Virus record (IMG/VR): IMGVR_UViG_3300025864_000032
Coordinates: 1 to 36,874 of that record
Origin: a virus
Reading direction: 5' to 3' (one strand)
Length of the DNA stretch: 36,874 bases
Positions 31,179 through 36,874 of this stretch are shown here, in pieces. The translations under genes and the position numbers were made by a program. The notes beneath the pieces were generated by a model that saw nothing but the letters and a program-made list of their open reading frames with translations, ran no database searches and was not told the origin of the DNA. The number at the start of each line of letters is the position of its first letter. Positions within the stretch are counted from its first letter, which is position 1.

Positions 31179-31206
31179 ATTATATACCAAATCCCAAAAA
31201 TAGCAA
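31179..31206 (-). promoter_or_regulatory. Promoter of the deformylase/NinG operon
   Basis: Minus-strand -35 TTGCTA (31201-31206) and -10 TATAAT (31179-31184) preceded by GGTA, 16-base spacing. It heads a gene series running to 25231. Confidence 0.8.
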
Positions 31207-31214
31207 ATTATATT

Positions 31215-31430
31215 TTAATTCTTGTTTTTTCTGTAAGAACTATACCAACCAATAATAATTATTAAACTTATTTGAAGTATTAAAATAAAACCTAAGATCT
31301 GCCAGTATTGCCCTGTTTGCTTGCCGCCTACGAGGATTAGTGGTGCCACTACTACTTTTACCCATCCCAGCTCAAAAGCCGCTAACAAAGCCCCGTAAAG
31401 AGCTAAAAGAAGCAGCCAGAAAAGAATCAT
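31215..31430 (-). CDS. Small membrane protein, two predicted segments (71 aa)
   Basis: Two hydrophobic segments, about residues 3-20 (LFWLLLLALYGALLAAFEL) and 45-62 (ILGFILILQISLIIIIGW), are joined by a GKQTGQYW loop. The tail is basic (SSYRKNKN). It begins in the previous stop as ATGA. It is the last gene before promoter 31179. It could be an inner-membrane superinfection or host-modification protein, but no family is recognised. Confidence 0.65.
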   Translation of the reverse strand: MILFWLLLLALYGALLAAFELGWVKVVVAPLILVGGKQTGQYWQILGFILILQISLIIIIGWYSSYRKNKN

Positions 31431-31642
31431 TCCTCTGCCTCCTCTTTTTCTTTATCCTTAACAGAAGCAGTTTGTTTTGCCATAAGCTGTCTTATTTTTT
31501 CAAAAATAATTTCTTTTTTACTCATATTTCCATGATCCTCGTTTTTCATATCAATAAAACGCTTTTGTTCTTTTTTCTCGTTGTCCTTTATTTGTTTAGC
31601 GGCTCTTTCTCTTGCCAGTCGGAGTTGAATAGTTTCTTTCAT
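31427..31642 (-). CDS. Small charged helical protein (71 aa)
   Basis: Composition is dominated by Lys, Glu, Arg and Ala, with one long predicted helix and an acidic tail. It starts in an ATGA junction with the previous gene and ends in an ATGA junction with the next. No family is recognised. Confidence 0.6.
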   Translation of the reverse strand: MKETIQLRLARERAAKQIKDNEKKEQKRFIDMKNEDHGNMSKKEIIFEKIRQLMAKQTASVKDKEKEEAEE

Positions 31643-31776
31643 TTTTCCCCCTGTGCTTGGGTAAGCAGCATTACATCTACAAAGGTTACTATTTCCATCA
31701 CAATTTCGTTGGCAAGCCCCAGCGCTATTAACTTTTGAAATAATTTTATTTTTTGATCCATTACTTTGTTATTCAT
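31639..31776 (-). CDS. Small hydrophobic helical protein (45 aa)
   Basis: ATG 31776 lies in the last codons of the zinc-finger gene (8-base overlap) without a separate strong ribosome site, so coupling is likely. The stop forms an ATGA junction with the next gene. The peptide is one amphipathic helix (KLIALGLANEIVMEIVTF). No family is recognised. Confidence 0.55.
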   Translation of the reverse strand: MNNKVMDQKIKLFQKLIALGLANEIVMEIVTFVDVMLLTQAQGEK

Positions 31777-32113
31777 TATTGCACGCCAGTGAGAAGTAAT
31801 ACCAGATATACTTTAATAGCCCAACAAAGCCTGAACCGTGACAGTAAGGACACCAACCAGTAGGAGTATCTTCTTCTGGGTCAAAGCAACTTCCTTCACA
31901 ATAAGGACATTCGTGAGAAAGGTACCATTTAGCAAGAAACTCCGTTCTAAAATAAAACCAGTATTTCCAATCTATCTGACGGAAGATATTTACCGAACCA
32001 GTCCCTTTGCAAAAATCGCAAGGTATATCTTTATCTTCCTTGTGCCATTTATCTTTGAAGCCATAACCGAGACATCTTGGACAAGTAAAACTCAAAAAAT
32101 CATTTTTTTTCAT
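31769..32113 (-). CDS. DnaJ-type zinc-finger protein (114 aa)
   Basis: Four CxxC motifs, most of them in the form CxxCxGxG: CPRCLGYG, CDFCKGTG, CPYCEGSC and CPYCHGSG. Together they would bind two zinc ions as in the cysteine-rich domain of DnaJ. No J domain is present. Between the pairs is an aromatic-rich stretch (WKYWFYF). Such orphan zinc fingers occur in phages and may act as small chaperone-like or RNA-binding proteins. ATG 32113 follows AGGAGGATAA. Confidence 0.75.
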   Translation of the reverse strand: MKKNDFLSFTCPRCLGYGFKDKWHKEDKDIPCDFCKGTGSVNIFRQIDWKYWFYFRTEFLAKWYLSHECPYCEGSCFDPEEDTPTGWCPYCHGSGFVGLLKYIWYYFSLACNNE

Positions 32114-32403
32114 TTTATCCTCCTGTCGCTACTACGATCTGTTGCAAATAAAGCATTTCTTTGTTTTATCAATAAATCTTTTGCATCTGCTTTTTCATTC
32201 ATAGCTTTTAGATATTTTATTACTCTAATAGCGTTTTCAATATAATGAAGTTCTTGCTCAAAGTCCTCTAAAACTAACTTGGTTGTTTTAATTCTACCAA
32301 TAACATTTTTTTTAAGAGCTTCCCAATAAGGGAAATCATTTCGAATTTTCAAACCTTGCGCTTGGAGTTCTTCAAAAAATTCTGGGTCTGTGAATTCTTT
32401 CAT
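32110..32403 (-). CDS. Hypothetical helical protein (97 aa)
   Basis: Charged, mostly helical protein with a coiled-coil-like centre (KTTKLVLEDFEQELHYIE). It overlaps the next gene by four bases. ATG 32403 follows AAGGAGGAAA. No family is recognised. Confidence 0.6.
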   Translation of the reverse strand: MKEFTDPEFFEELQAQGLKIRNDFPYWEALKKNVIGRIKTTKLVLEDFEQELHYIENAIRVIKYLKAMNEKADAKDLLIKQRNALFATDRSSDRRIK

Positions 32404-32412
32404 TTTTCCTCC

Positions 32413-32604
32413 TTAAAACTTCTCGTTAAAGATTTTTAAGCGTTTGGTTTTGTCATCTATATTGTTTAAGCGTTTGCACTCTTTAGCAATATTTTCTAAG
32501 GGTTTGAAACCGCCCCAAGTAAAGATAACCTTGGCTTCGTTATCGTAGATAGAATAACCTTCGGTGCCCTCTTGGTAAGGAATATAGCGTTTAGTCGTTT
32601 TCAT
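32413..32604 (-). CDS. Small hypothetical protein (63 aa)
   Basis: Basic protein with a short strand part (YSIYDNEAKVIFTWGG) and a helical end. ATG 32604 follows GGAGGGCG and overlaps the previous stop by four bases. No family is recognised. Confidence 0.6.
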   Translation of the reverse strand: MKTTKRYIPYQEGTEGYSIYDNEAKVIFTWGGFKPLENIAKECKRLNNIDDKTKRLKIFNEKF

Positions 32605-32915
32605 CTCGCCCTCCAGATAGGTCTTTCAAGATCAATGGTTGTGCCATTAATAGCTAAGTGAAGTTTTTCCACGATAGCTTTTTCTTTTTCGTGATATAGC
32701 CTTTCTAATTCTCTATATTCTATATCTAAATCTGAATTAACCCACACCCCGTCGAGAACTGTACCATCGCACTCAATATTATCATATTCGAAACGCCCAT
32801 TTTTTATGTTCTTAAAGTGAAGGTGCCACGGCGTTCCGTCTGTTTGAAAGATCTTTGCTTCAATTCTTGCGCTCTTGTAGTCAAGGAAAATTGTTTTTTG
32901 TTCTATTCTATTCAT
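32601..32915 (-). CDS. Hypothetical protein (104 aa), own promoter and ribosome site
   Basis: ATG 32915 (MNRIEQKTIF) has CAGGAGGTACT upstream and promoter 32964-32991 a further 35-50 bases away. It should therefore be made as a separate protein, although the frame upstream is open and continues into a membrane protein. The sequence is mixed strand then helix, with an acidic-basic helix near residue 80 (YRELERLYHEKEKAIV). No family is recognised. Confidence 0.65.
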   Translation of the reverse strand: MNRIEQKTIFLDYKSARIEAKIFQTDGTPWHLHFKNIKNGRFEYDNIECDGTVLDGVWVNSDLDIEYRELERLYHEKEKAIVEKLHLAINGTTIDLERPIWRAR

Positions 32916-33269
32916 ATTAGTACCTCCTGAGTACTTATTGCAGTAGTTTTCGCTGCTATTAGTATTATATACCAAAGTTTGTTTTTGGCAAGTTATTTTT
33001 GCTTGGTCTATTAAATTACCAAGCAAACCTGCAAAAATTAAACAGATAAAAACAGCTAAGAAAATATCACCTACGGATATTACCAACTGGAAAGCCCTTA
33101 AATAAAAGATATCGCTTAAAGCAAATCTTAACGAATTTACTTTTCCCCAAGGATTGATTTCTACTGCCATTGGTGCCGTCCAGCCTTTGGTGCCAATAAA
33201 ATTGCAGCTAAAGCCTAAGATATAAGCGAGAATTCCCGCCTTAATTAAAAAAACGTTTTTTCTGTTCAT
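32601..33269 (-). CDS. Membrane protein reading in frame into the next gene (222 aa)
   Basis: From ATG 33269 the frame encodes about 85 residues with hydrophobic segments (FLIKAGILAYILGFS; VISVGDIFLAVFICLIFAG). It resembles the DUF5317/signal-peptidase-like small membrane proteins with the pattern 'NPWGKVNSLRFALSD'. It then runs without stop through a non-gene-like stretch (the promoter and leader of the 32915 gene) into that gene. Either a fused protein is made or a stop was lost. The start overlaps the methyltransferase stop (ATGA) with GAGGTGAAA upstream. Confidence 0.6.
   Translation of the reverse strand: MNRKNVFLIKAGILAYILGFSCNFIGTKGWTAPMAVEINPWGKVNSLRFALSDIFYLRAFQLVISVGDIFLAVFICLIFAGLLGNLIDQAKITCQKQTLVYNTNSSENYCNKYSGGTNMNRIEQKTIFLDYKSARIEAKIFQTDGTPWHLHFKNIKNGRFEYDNIECDGTVLDGVWVNSDLDIEYRELERLYHEKEKAIVEKLHLAINGTTIDLERPIWRAR
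32964..32991 (-). promoter_or_regulatory. Internal promoter for the 32915-31215 operon
   Basis: Minus-strand -35 TTGCCA (32986-32991) preceded by AATAAC, and -10 TATAAT (32964-32969) preceded by GGTA, spacing 16. It lies within the open frame of the membrane protein. Confidence 0.8.
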
Positions 33270-34456
33270 TTTTTCACCTCTGGAAATAAGGATTCTTGTA
33301 TTATTGCTATTGCTTTTTTATAACTAAGCCGTTTTTTCTTTTCAGGTTTTGCCGGCGCAGCTATTCTTGCTTCTGCCATTTTTATATATTCAGGATTTAA
33401 TTCTATTCCTACATAATTTCGATTAAGGCTTTTAGCCACCAGCCCGGTGGTTCCTGCGCCCATAAAAGGATCAAGGACTATTCCACCAGAAAAGCCTGCC
33501 TCACAATCGCAGTCGGTATAACCAATAGTTTTAGAACTTGCTGGACTAATTTGTTTTCCCCCAGTTTGAGTTGCTAAACCTTGTTCCCTTTTTAATTTGG
33601 CAGTAGTAGATAATTCCAAAACAGCATTTTTATGTTCTATTATTCTTATTTTTGGTTTTCCACATTTATTACAAACAAATTCGGGACATCCTGCCAATAG
33701 CATCGGGGTTATAAGTTTTGGTGGGAAGGTAGCAAAGTGAGCCTCGGTACAGGGCTGAGTAGCAACCGTCCAGACATCGCGCTTGTTGCGGCCCGACTTT
33801 TCAACATCTTCATGGCTGAAACCGCCAGACTGGGGATTGTCCCGCCGCTCATAAGCCGCTTCCTTGAAACCTTCGCTACTATTCCACGGGGCAGTCGGTT
33901 CCTTTATCGCTTCTGCATCGTAGTAGTACCTCTCGCTTTTGGTCAGCATGAAAATGTACTCATGGGATTTAGTACACCTATCGGTTACAGATTCCGGCAT
34001 AGGATTTGGTTTATTCCAGATTATATCACTGCGAAGGATCCAGCCGTCAGCTTGGAGAGCAAAGGCAAGTCGCCACGGCATACCAAGTAATTGTTTATGC
34101 ATTGAAACACTTTTGTTTACCGTAGCTGGACGCATTTCCATTGGTCTGGTATCTATTGCCTTTGGGCCTTTTGAAAAACCTTTGGAGGAAAGCCCCATAC
34201 CACTGCCACCATAACTATCGCCCATATTAAGCCAAAAAGTCCCGTCCTTTTTTAATACTCTTTTTGCTTCGTGAAAAACTTTAACTAAATTCTCTACATA
34301 TTTTTCTGGGGTTTTTTCTAAACCTAACTGCCCGGCTACCCCGTAATCCCGTAAGCCAAAATAGGGCGGACTGGTAATTATACAATGCACGCTTTCACTT
34401 TCGAAAGTTTTTAAGACTTCTAAAGCGTCGCCTTGAAAAATTTTGTTAAGCTCCAT
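33266..34456 (-). CDS. Beta-class DNA methyltransferase with zinc-ribbon insert
   Basis: 396 residues. Catalytic motif IV is SPPYFGLRDYG near residue 29, the form often found in cytosine-N4 and some adenine enzymes. The cofactor motif I, DPFMGAGTTG, is near residue 330, giving the beta order. In the target-recognition region a CNKCGKP pair and a CDC pair probably bind zinc. The basic tail ends in EVKK. ATG 34456 has GGAGGCATA upstream. The gene is in one transcript with the sigma-like factor and probably methylates phage DNA against host restriction. Confidence 0.88.
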   Translation of the reverse strand: MELNKIFQGDALEVLKTFESESVHCIITSPPYFGLRDYGVAGQLGLEKTPEKYVENLVKVFHEAKRVLKKDGTFWLNMGDSYGGSGMGLSSKGFSKGPKAIDTRPMEMRPATVNKSVSMHKQLLGMPWRLAFALQADGWILRSDIIWNKPNPMPESVTDRCTKSHEYIFMLTKSERYYYDAEAIKEPTAPWNSSEGFKEAAYERRDNPQSGGFSHEDVEKSGRNKRDVWTVATQPCTEAHFATFPPKLITPMLLAGCPEFVCNKCGKPKIRIIEHKNAVLELSTTAKLKREQGLATQTGGKQISPASSKTIGYTDCDCEAGFSGGIVLDPFMGAGTTGLVAKSLNRNYVGIELNPEYIKMAEARIAAPAKPEKKKRLSYKKAIAIIQESLFPEVKK

Positions 34457-34912
34457 TTATGCCTCCTTTAATTTCTTTTTAATATTTATAAAATAATTAT
34501 GATATTGGTCTTCTTTAATCTGCATAACTTCCATTATTCTTTTTTTAGTAGCGCTTTTAGTTTCATTATTTGCCAATCCTTCTCGGAAGGCTTCAAAAAA
34601 AACTTTTTCTCGATTAGTTAAACTGGTAAGGTCAAAAACAAAACCGTCAGTTTTTTCCACAAAAAGGTTAGCCGGTAATTCCAAAGGCGTTAGCTTAGTT
34701 TTCTCATAATAATCTTTAATACTGTTATTAAGCAACCCTAAGAGATAATTCTTGGCAAGTTTTTCGGGAGTTGTTTCAAATTTAGCAACTACTTGCCAGA
34801 ATTCTTGCTCTAACTCTTCCCGATCCTCTCGGTTAGTAACTTTCTTGACAAGGAAGCGAGAAAAATAGTTTTTATTTGCCTTATAATATTCGTTAAATTC
34901 CTGCTCGTTCAT
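34457..34912 (-). CDS. Sigma-70-like RNA polymerase factor
   Basis: 151 residues. Residues 1-75 match the region-2 pattern of small sigma factors (FNEYYKANKNYFSRFLVKK, then EELEQEFWQVVAKFE and LLNNSIKDYYE). Residues about 93-150 form a region-4-like helix-turn-helix (SLTNREKVFFEAFREG then TKKRIMEVMQIKEDQ). It lacks regions 1 and 3, as in the ECF group. It is likely to redirect host polymerase to the duplicated promoter blocks at 953 and 6043. Its own transcript starts from a host-type promoter (35503-35530). ATG 34912 follows CCGGAGGCAA. The call could be wrong at this level of divergence. Confidence 0.65.
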   Translation of the reverse strand: MNEQEFNEYYKANKNYFSRFLVKKVTNREDREELEQEFWQVVAKFETTPEKLAKNYLLGLLNNSIKDYYEKTKLTPLELPANLFVEKTDGFVFDLTSLTNREKVFFEAFREGLANNETKSATKKRIMEVMQIKEDQYHNYFINIKKKLKEA

Positions 34913-35309
34913 CTTTTGCCTCCGGCGTTAAAGTTTCAAAATATTGTTTTACCAAATTTTCTGCTATAATCGTAGGCGCAAGTTCAGGATCATAAAGTTC
35001 TTTTATATTCTTAACAAAGTTATTAGCAAAGGCAAAAAAGACTTTATCAAAGGCAGCTACCATTAAACCCCGCTTATTGTATTCAATATAAAAATAAAGG
35101 AGGGTATAAAGCGAAGTAAAGTCCGCTTGGGTAGCCCGACTAACTAAAAATAATTGGTCGTTGAAACTTCTTAAAGCCTTGTTTAAGGTTAATAAGATAT
35201 CGGTATGCTTAGCTAAGTCCCTTCTTTGCTGTTCCAACTGATGATTTAAGAGAAAGGTATAGCCAACTAGTAAAAGGACTACCACCGCAAAAATAATATT
35301 AAAGTTCAT
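34893..35309 (-). CDS. Membrane-anchored helical protein (138 aa)
   Basis: One N-terminal membrane segment (residues 3-22, IIFAVVVLLLVGYTFLL) precedes a coiled coil (HQLEQQRRDLAKHTDI) and a helical domain. It starts in an ATGA junction with the 57-residue gene and overlaps the sigma gene by 20 bases. A membrane-held regulator of the adjacent sigma factor is conceivable, as anti-sigma factors have this topology, but that is speculation. No family is recognised. Confidence 0.6.
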   Translation of the reverse strand: MNFNIIFAVVVLLLVGYTFLLNHQLEQQRRDLAKHTDILLTLNKALRSFNDQLFLVSRATQADFTSLYTLLYFYIEYNKRGLMVAAFDKVFFAFANNFVKNIKELYDPELAPTIIAENLVKQYFETLTPEAKDERAGI

Positions 35310-35479
35310 TTTTTACCCCCATTTTTCTTCTCATAATCTTCTAAAGAATTAAACCCTTCGTCGTGGGCGTCGCAATAAAAACTTTCTAAAAATTTATCAA
35401 TAAAAACATTTTTTTCTTCTTCGGTTACTTTCTTGGCTAAAATCGCTTTTAATTTTTCCCTAGCTTTTATTTTATTCAT
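35306..35479 (-). CDS. Small hypothetical protein (57 aa)
   Basis: First gene of the sigma operon. ATG 35479 has ATGGAGGTGAA upstream, about 25 bases below the promoter. The protein has a basic helix at the start and an acidic part with CDAHDEGFN in the middle. The stop overlaps the next ATG. No family is recognised. Confidence 0.6.
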   Translation of the reverse strand: MNKIKAREKLKAILAKKVTEEEKNVFIDKFLESFYCDAHDEGFNSLEDYEKKNGGKK

Positions 35480-35502
35480 AGTTCACCTCCATGGTTAATA
35501 AT

Positions 35503-35530
35503 ATTATACTCTAAAAATCGTTTTTTGCAA
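35503..35530 (-). promoter_or_regulatory. Promoter of the sigma factor / methyltransferase operon
   Basis: Minus-strand -35 TTGCAA (35525-35530) preceded by AATAAC, and -10 TATAAT (35503-35508), spacing 16. It starts at the end of the split methyltransferase gene. Confidence 0.8.
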
Positions 35531-35531
35531 G

Positions 35532-36659
35532 TTATTTTGGAAAGAGTTCTTCCTCTACTTCTTTTGGCTTTTTAATTGCTTTTGTTTTAATAGGCTTATA
35601 TTCTCGCCAAGCCTTATCGTGCTGCCAATTTATACCAGAAGCTTCGGCATTTTTAATCCGTGCCGGCGTCCAATATTCCTCTTCCTTATCAGGAACAACG
35701 GGAGACTGATTATCTATAACCTTTTGCTTAGCAGGAACAGGCTTTTTAACAGGCTTAGTTTTAATAATAAGTTTAGGCGCATTAGCAATTCGTTTTTCTG
35801 CAATCTCGCAATATTCTTTAGAGATTTCTATTCCTATAAATTCCCTGCCTTCCAAGACACAAGCAATGCCGGTGCTGCCACTACCCATAAAAGGATCCAA
35901 AACTACGCCCCCAGTAGGGGTTTTAGTTAATTTACAAAGGTAGCGCATTAAAGAAACAGGTTTTATTGTCGGATGCGTGTTAGTACTTAATCCAATTCCT
36001 GCTTGGCGTCTTCTTTCGCCAATTCCTCCAGAATTCCATTTATTTGTATCAACTTCTGGCATATCTTCTAGTCCTGCATTCCTTTCATATTTAGAAGCCT
36101 TGGCACAATAAAAGAAACGGGAAGCACCGCCTTTATCATTGGCATATTCCGTTATTTTATCAATATTTCCGCCGATATCACATTGAGAATTTCCTTTATT
36201 GGCTTTTCTTGCTTCTATACAGTTAGCTATACTATTTTTGGATCTAGCCCCGGTTATAGAAGTGAAAGGGTTTTGTTCATCCAGTAACCGTGCCGCCTCT
36301 TCATCAAGCAACAGATTGGCGGGCCAACGACCCCTTACCGTAAGGTCTGTTTCAACGCCACCATGGGCAACGCTTCCACCAACCATTGCATCTTGATAAC
36401 CGCCCTTATGTGTTTCGCCGCCCTCTGTTCCTATCCTTCCCCCATCAATGTTCAGTCCTGCCACGCCCCACTTCTGCGCGTTCTCAGCATAGGTTCCTTC
36501 GAGGGGCTTCATGGCAACGATGATTGGCTCCCATGCTGGTTTTAACGCGGAACCGCTTGATTCAAATTGTTTAACTATATTAGGTTTTATAAATTTTCCG
36601 TCATTATCTTGGATTACTTCTAATTCTTGATTATTTAATCTTATTATAAATTTTTTCAT
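35532..36659 (-). CDS. DNA methyltransferase, C-terminal fragment (cofactor-binding half)
   Basis: 375 residues, the matching back half of the 194-577 fragment. It has the recognition-region block ALKPAWEPI (near residue 38), the GVAGLNIDGGRIG motif, SRFFYCAKASKYER, and the cofactor motif DPFMGSGSTG (near residue 255), followed by FIGIEISKEYC. Its first 34 residues do not resemble the family. It has a good ribosome site (TGGAGGG) placed inside the end of the HNH gene, whose stop is one base before ATG 36659. It lacks catalytic motif IV, so it cannot act alone. Confidence 0.85.
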   Translation of the reverse strand: MKKFIIRLNNQELEVIQDNDGKFIKPNIVKQFESSGSALKPAWEPIIVAMKPLEGTYAENAQKWGVAGLNIDGGRIGTEGGETHKGGYQDAMVGGSVAHGGVETDLTVRGRWPANLLLDEEAARLLDEQNPFTSITGARSKNSIANCIEARKANKGNSQCDIGGNIDKITEYANDKGGASRFFYCAKASKYERNAGLEDMPEVDTNKWNSGGIGERRRQAGIGLSTNTHPTIKPVSLMRYLCKLTKTPTGGVVLDPFMGSGSTGIACVLEGREFIGIEISKEYCEIAEKRIANAPKLIIKTKPVKKPVPAKQKVIDNQSPVVPDKEEEYWTPARIKNAEASGINWQHDKAWREYKPIKTKAIKKPKEVEEELFPK

Positions 36660-36660
36660 G

Positions 36661-36874
36661 TTAACCCTCCATATCTTTTAAGATTTTTTTTATTTCTTCT
36701 ATGGTGGTATTTCCTTTTATTCTATTAGCCCTATAAGAAATTATTCTTATATTTTTTTTAATATAACCAAGTTTATTATCAATTCTGTCTATAGAAGGAC
36801 TATTGTCTGAAAGTTTTCCTATACCTATTATTATTTCTATTCCTAAAATAGGACATAATTTTGGAATTTCGGGA
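36661..36874 (-). CDS. HNH endonuclease, C-terminal part (gene runs off the window end)
   Basis: The frame enters from the window end and stops at 36661-36663. It carries the block CPILGIEI, then DNSPSIDRIDNKLGYIKKN and ISYRANRIK. These match the C-terminal pattern of a common phage HNH/endonuclease-VII-like family ('CPvLGi... DRID..GY..gNv..iS.rANriK'). Its N-terminal half is at 1-203. The stop is one base before the methyltransferase fragment at 36659, so the HNH gene lies tightly between the two methyltransferase halves. Confidence 0.75.
   Translation of the reverse strand, partial: PEIPKLCPILGIEIIIGIGKLSDNSPSIDRIDNKLGYIKKNIRIISYRANRIKGNTTIEEIKKILKDMEG

Overview
The window looks like a nearly complete or complete genome of a tailed double-stranded DNA bacteriophage (class Caudoviricetes). 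It has the usual run of head, neck, tail, fibre and lysis genes and no sheath gene, so a siphovirus-like particle is most likely. The two ends of the window lie in the same small HNH endonuclease gene, with the N-terminal half at 1-203 and the C-terminal half at 36661-36874 on the minus strand. The 36.9 kb therefore probably comes from a circular or circularly permuted molecule cut at an arbitrary point. The DNA is AT-rich, start codons are usually preceded by AGGAGG-like ribosome binding sites, and TAA, TAG and TGA are all used as stops. The host is therefore a bacterium with standard decoding. I cannot name the phylum.

Layout. A divergent control region (about 578-1387) separates a leftward transcript from a rightward one. 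Rightward: a short DNA methyltransferase (1388), a long AT-rich region with few or no genes (1937-3625), three tiny genes (3626-4167), a second repeat-rich gap (4211-4688) that is my best origin candidate, and four small early-type genes led by a SprT-like metalloprotease (4689-5886). Then come tRNA-Gln and tRNA-Pro (6225-6855) and the late operon. That operon holds terminase small and large subunits, portal, scaffold, major capsid protein, four neck or tail-completion genes, a virion protein with a carbohydrate-binding-like domain, tail tube, frameshifted tail chaperones, tape measure, tail-tip proteins, a tail lysin fused to a beta-propeller, a collagen-like fibre, a leucine-rich-repeat-like adhesin, and lysis genes (to 24900). 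A probable structured RNA and a bidirectional terminator (24911-25157) separate it from the leftward genes.

Leftward (35479 down to 25231) are three promoter-led operons. The first encodes a sigma-70-like factor, a beta-class methyltransferase and a membrane protein. The second holds a DnaJ-type zinc-finger protein and small proteins. The third holds peptide deformylase, a metallophosphoesterase with an N-terminal DNA-binding region, a DUF7768 protein, an HExxH protein, a TPR-like protein and a NinG-like HNH protein. A fourth leftward transcript (from 616-643, across the window ends to 35532) carries a second beta-class methyltransferase split into two polypeptides by the HNH gene.

How it fits together. 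I see a family of host-type promoters (AATAACTTGC, 15-16 bases, TATAAT) in front of the early operons on both strands. One of these drives the phage sigma factor. A different duplicated promoter-like block (953-990 and 6043-6080) stands before the methyltransferase and before the tRNA and structural operon. An early-to-late switch by the phage sigma factor is a natural inference. No polymerase, helicase, primase, integrase or repressor was recognised, so replication probably leans on the host.
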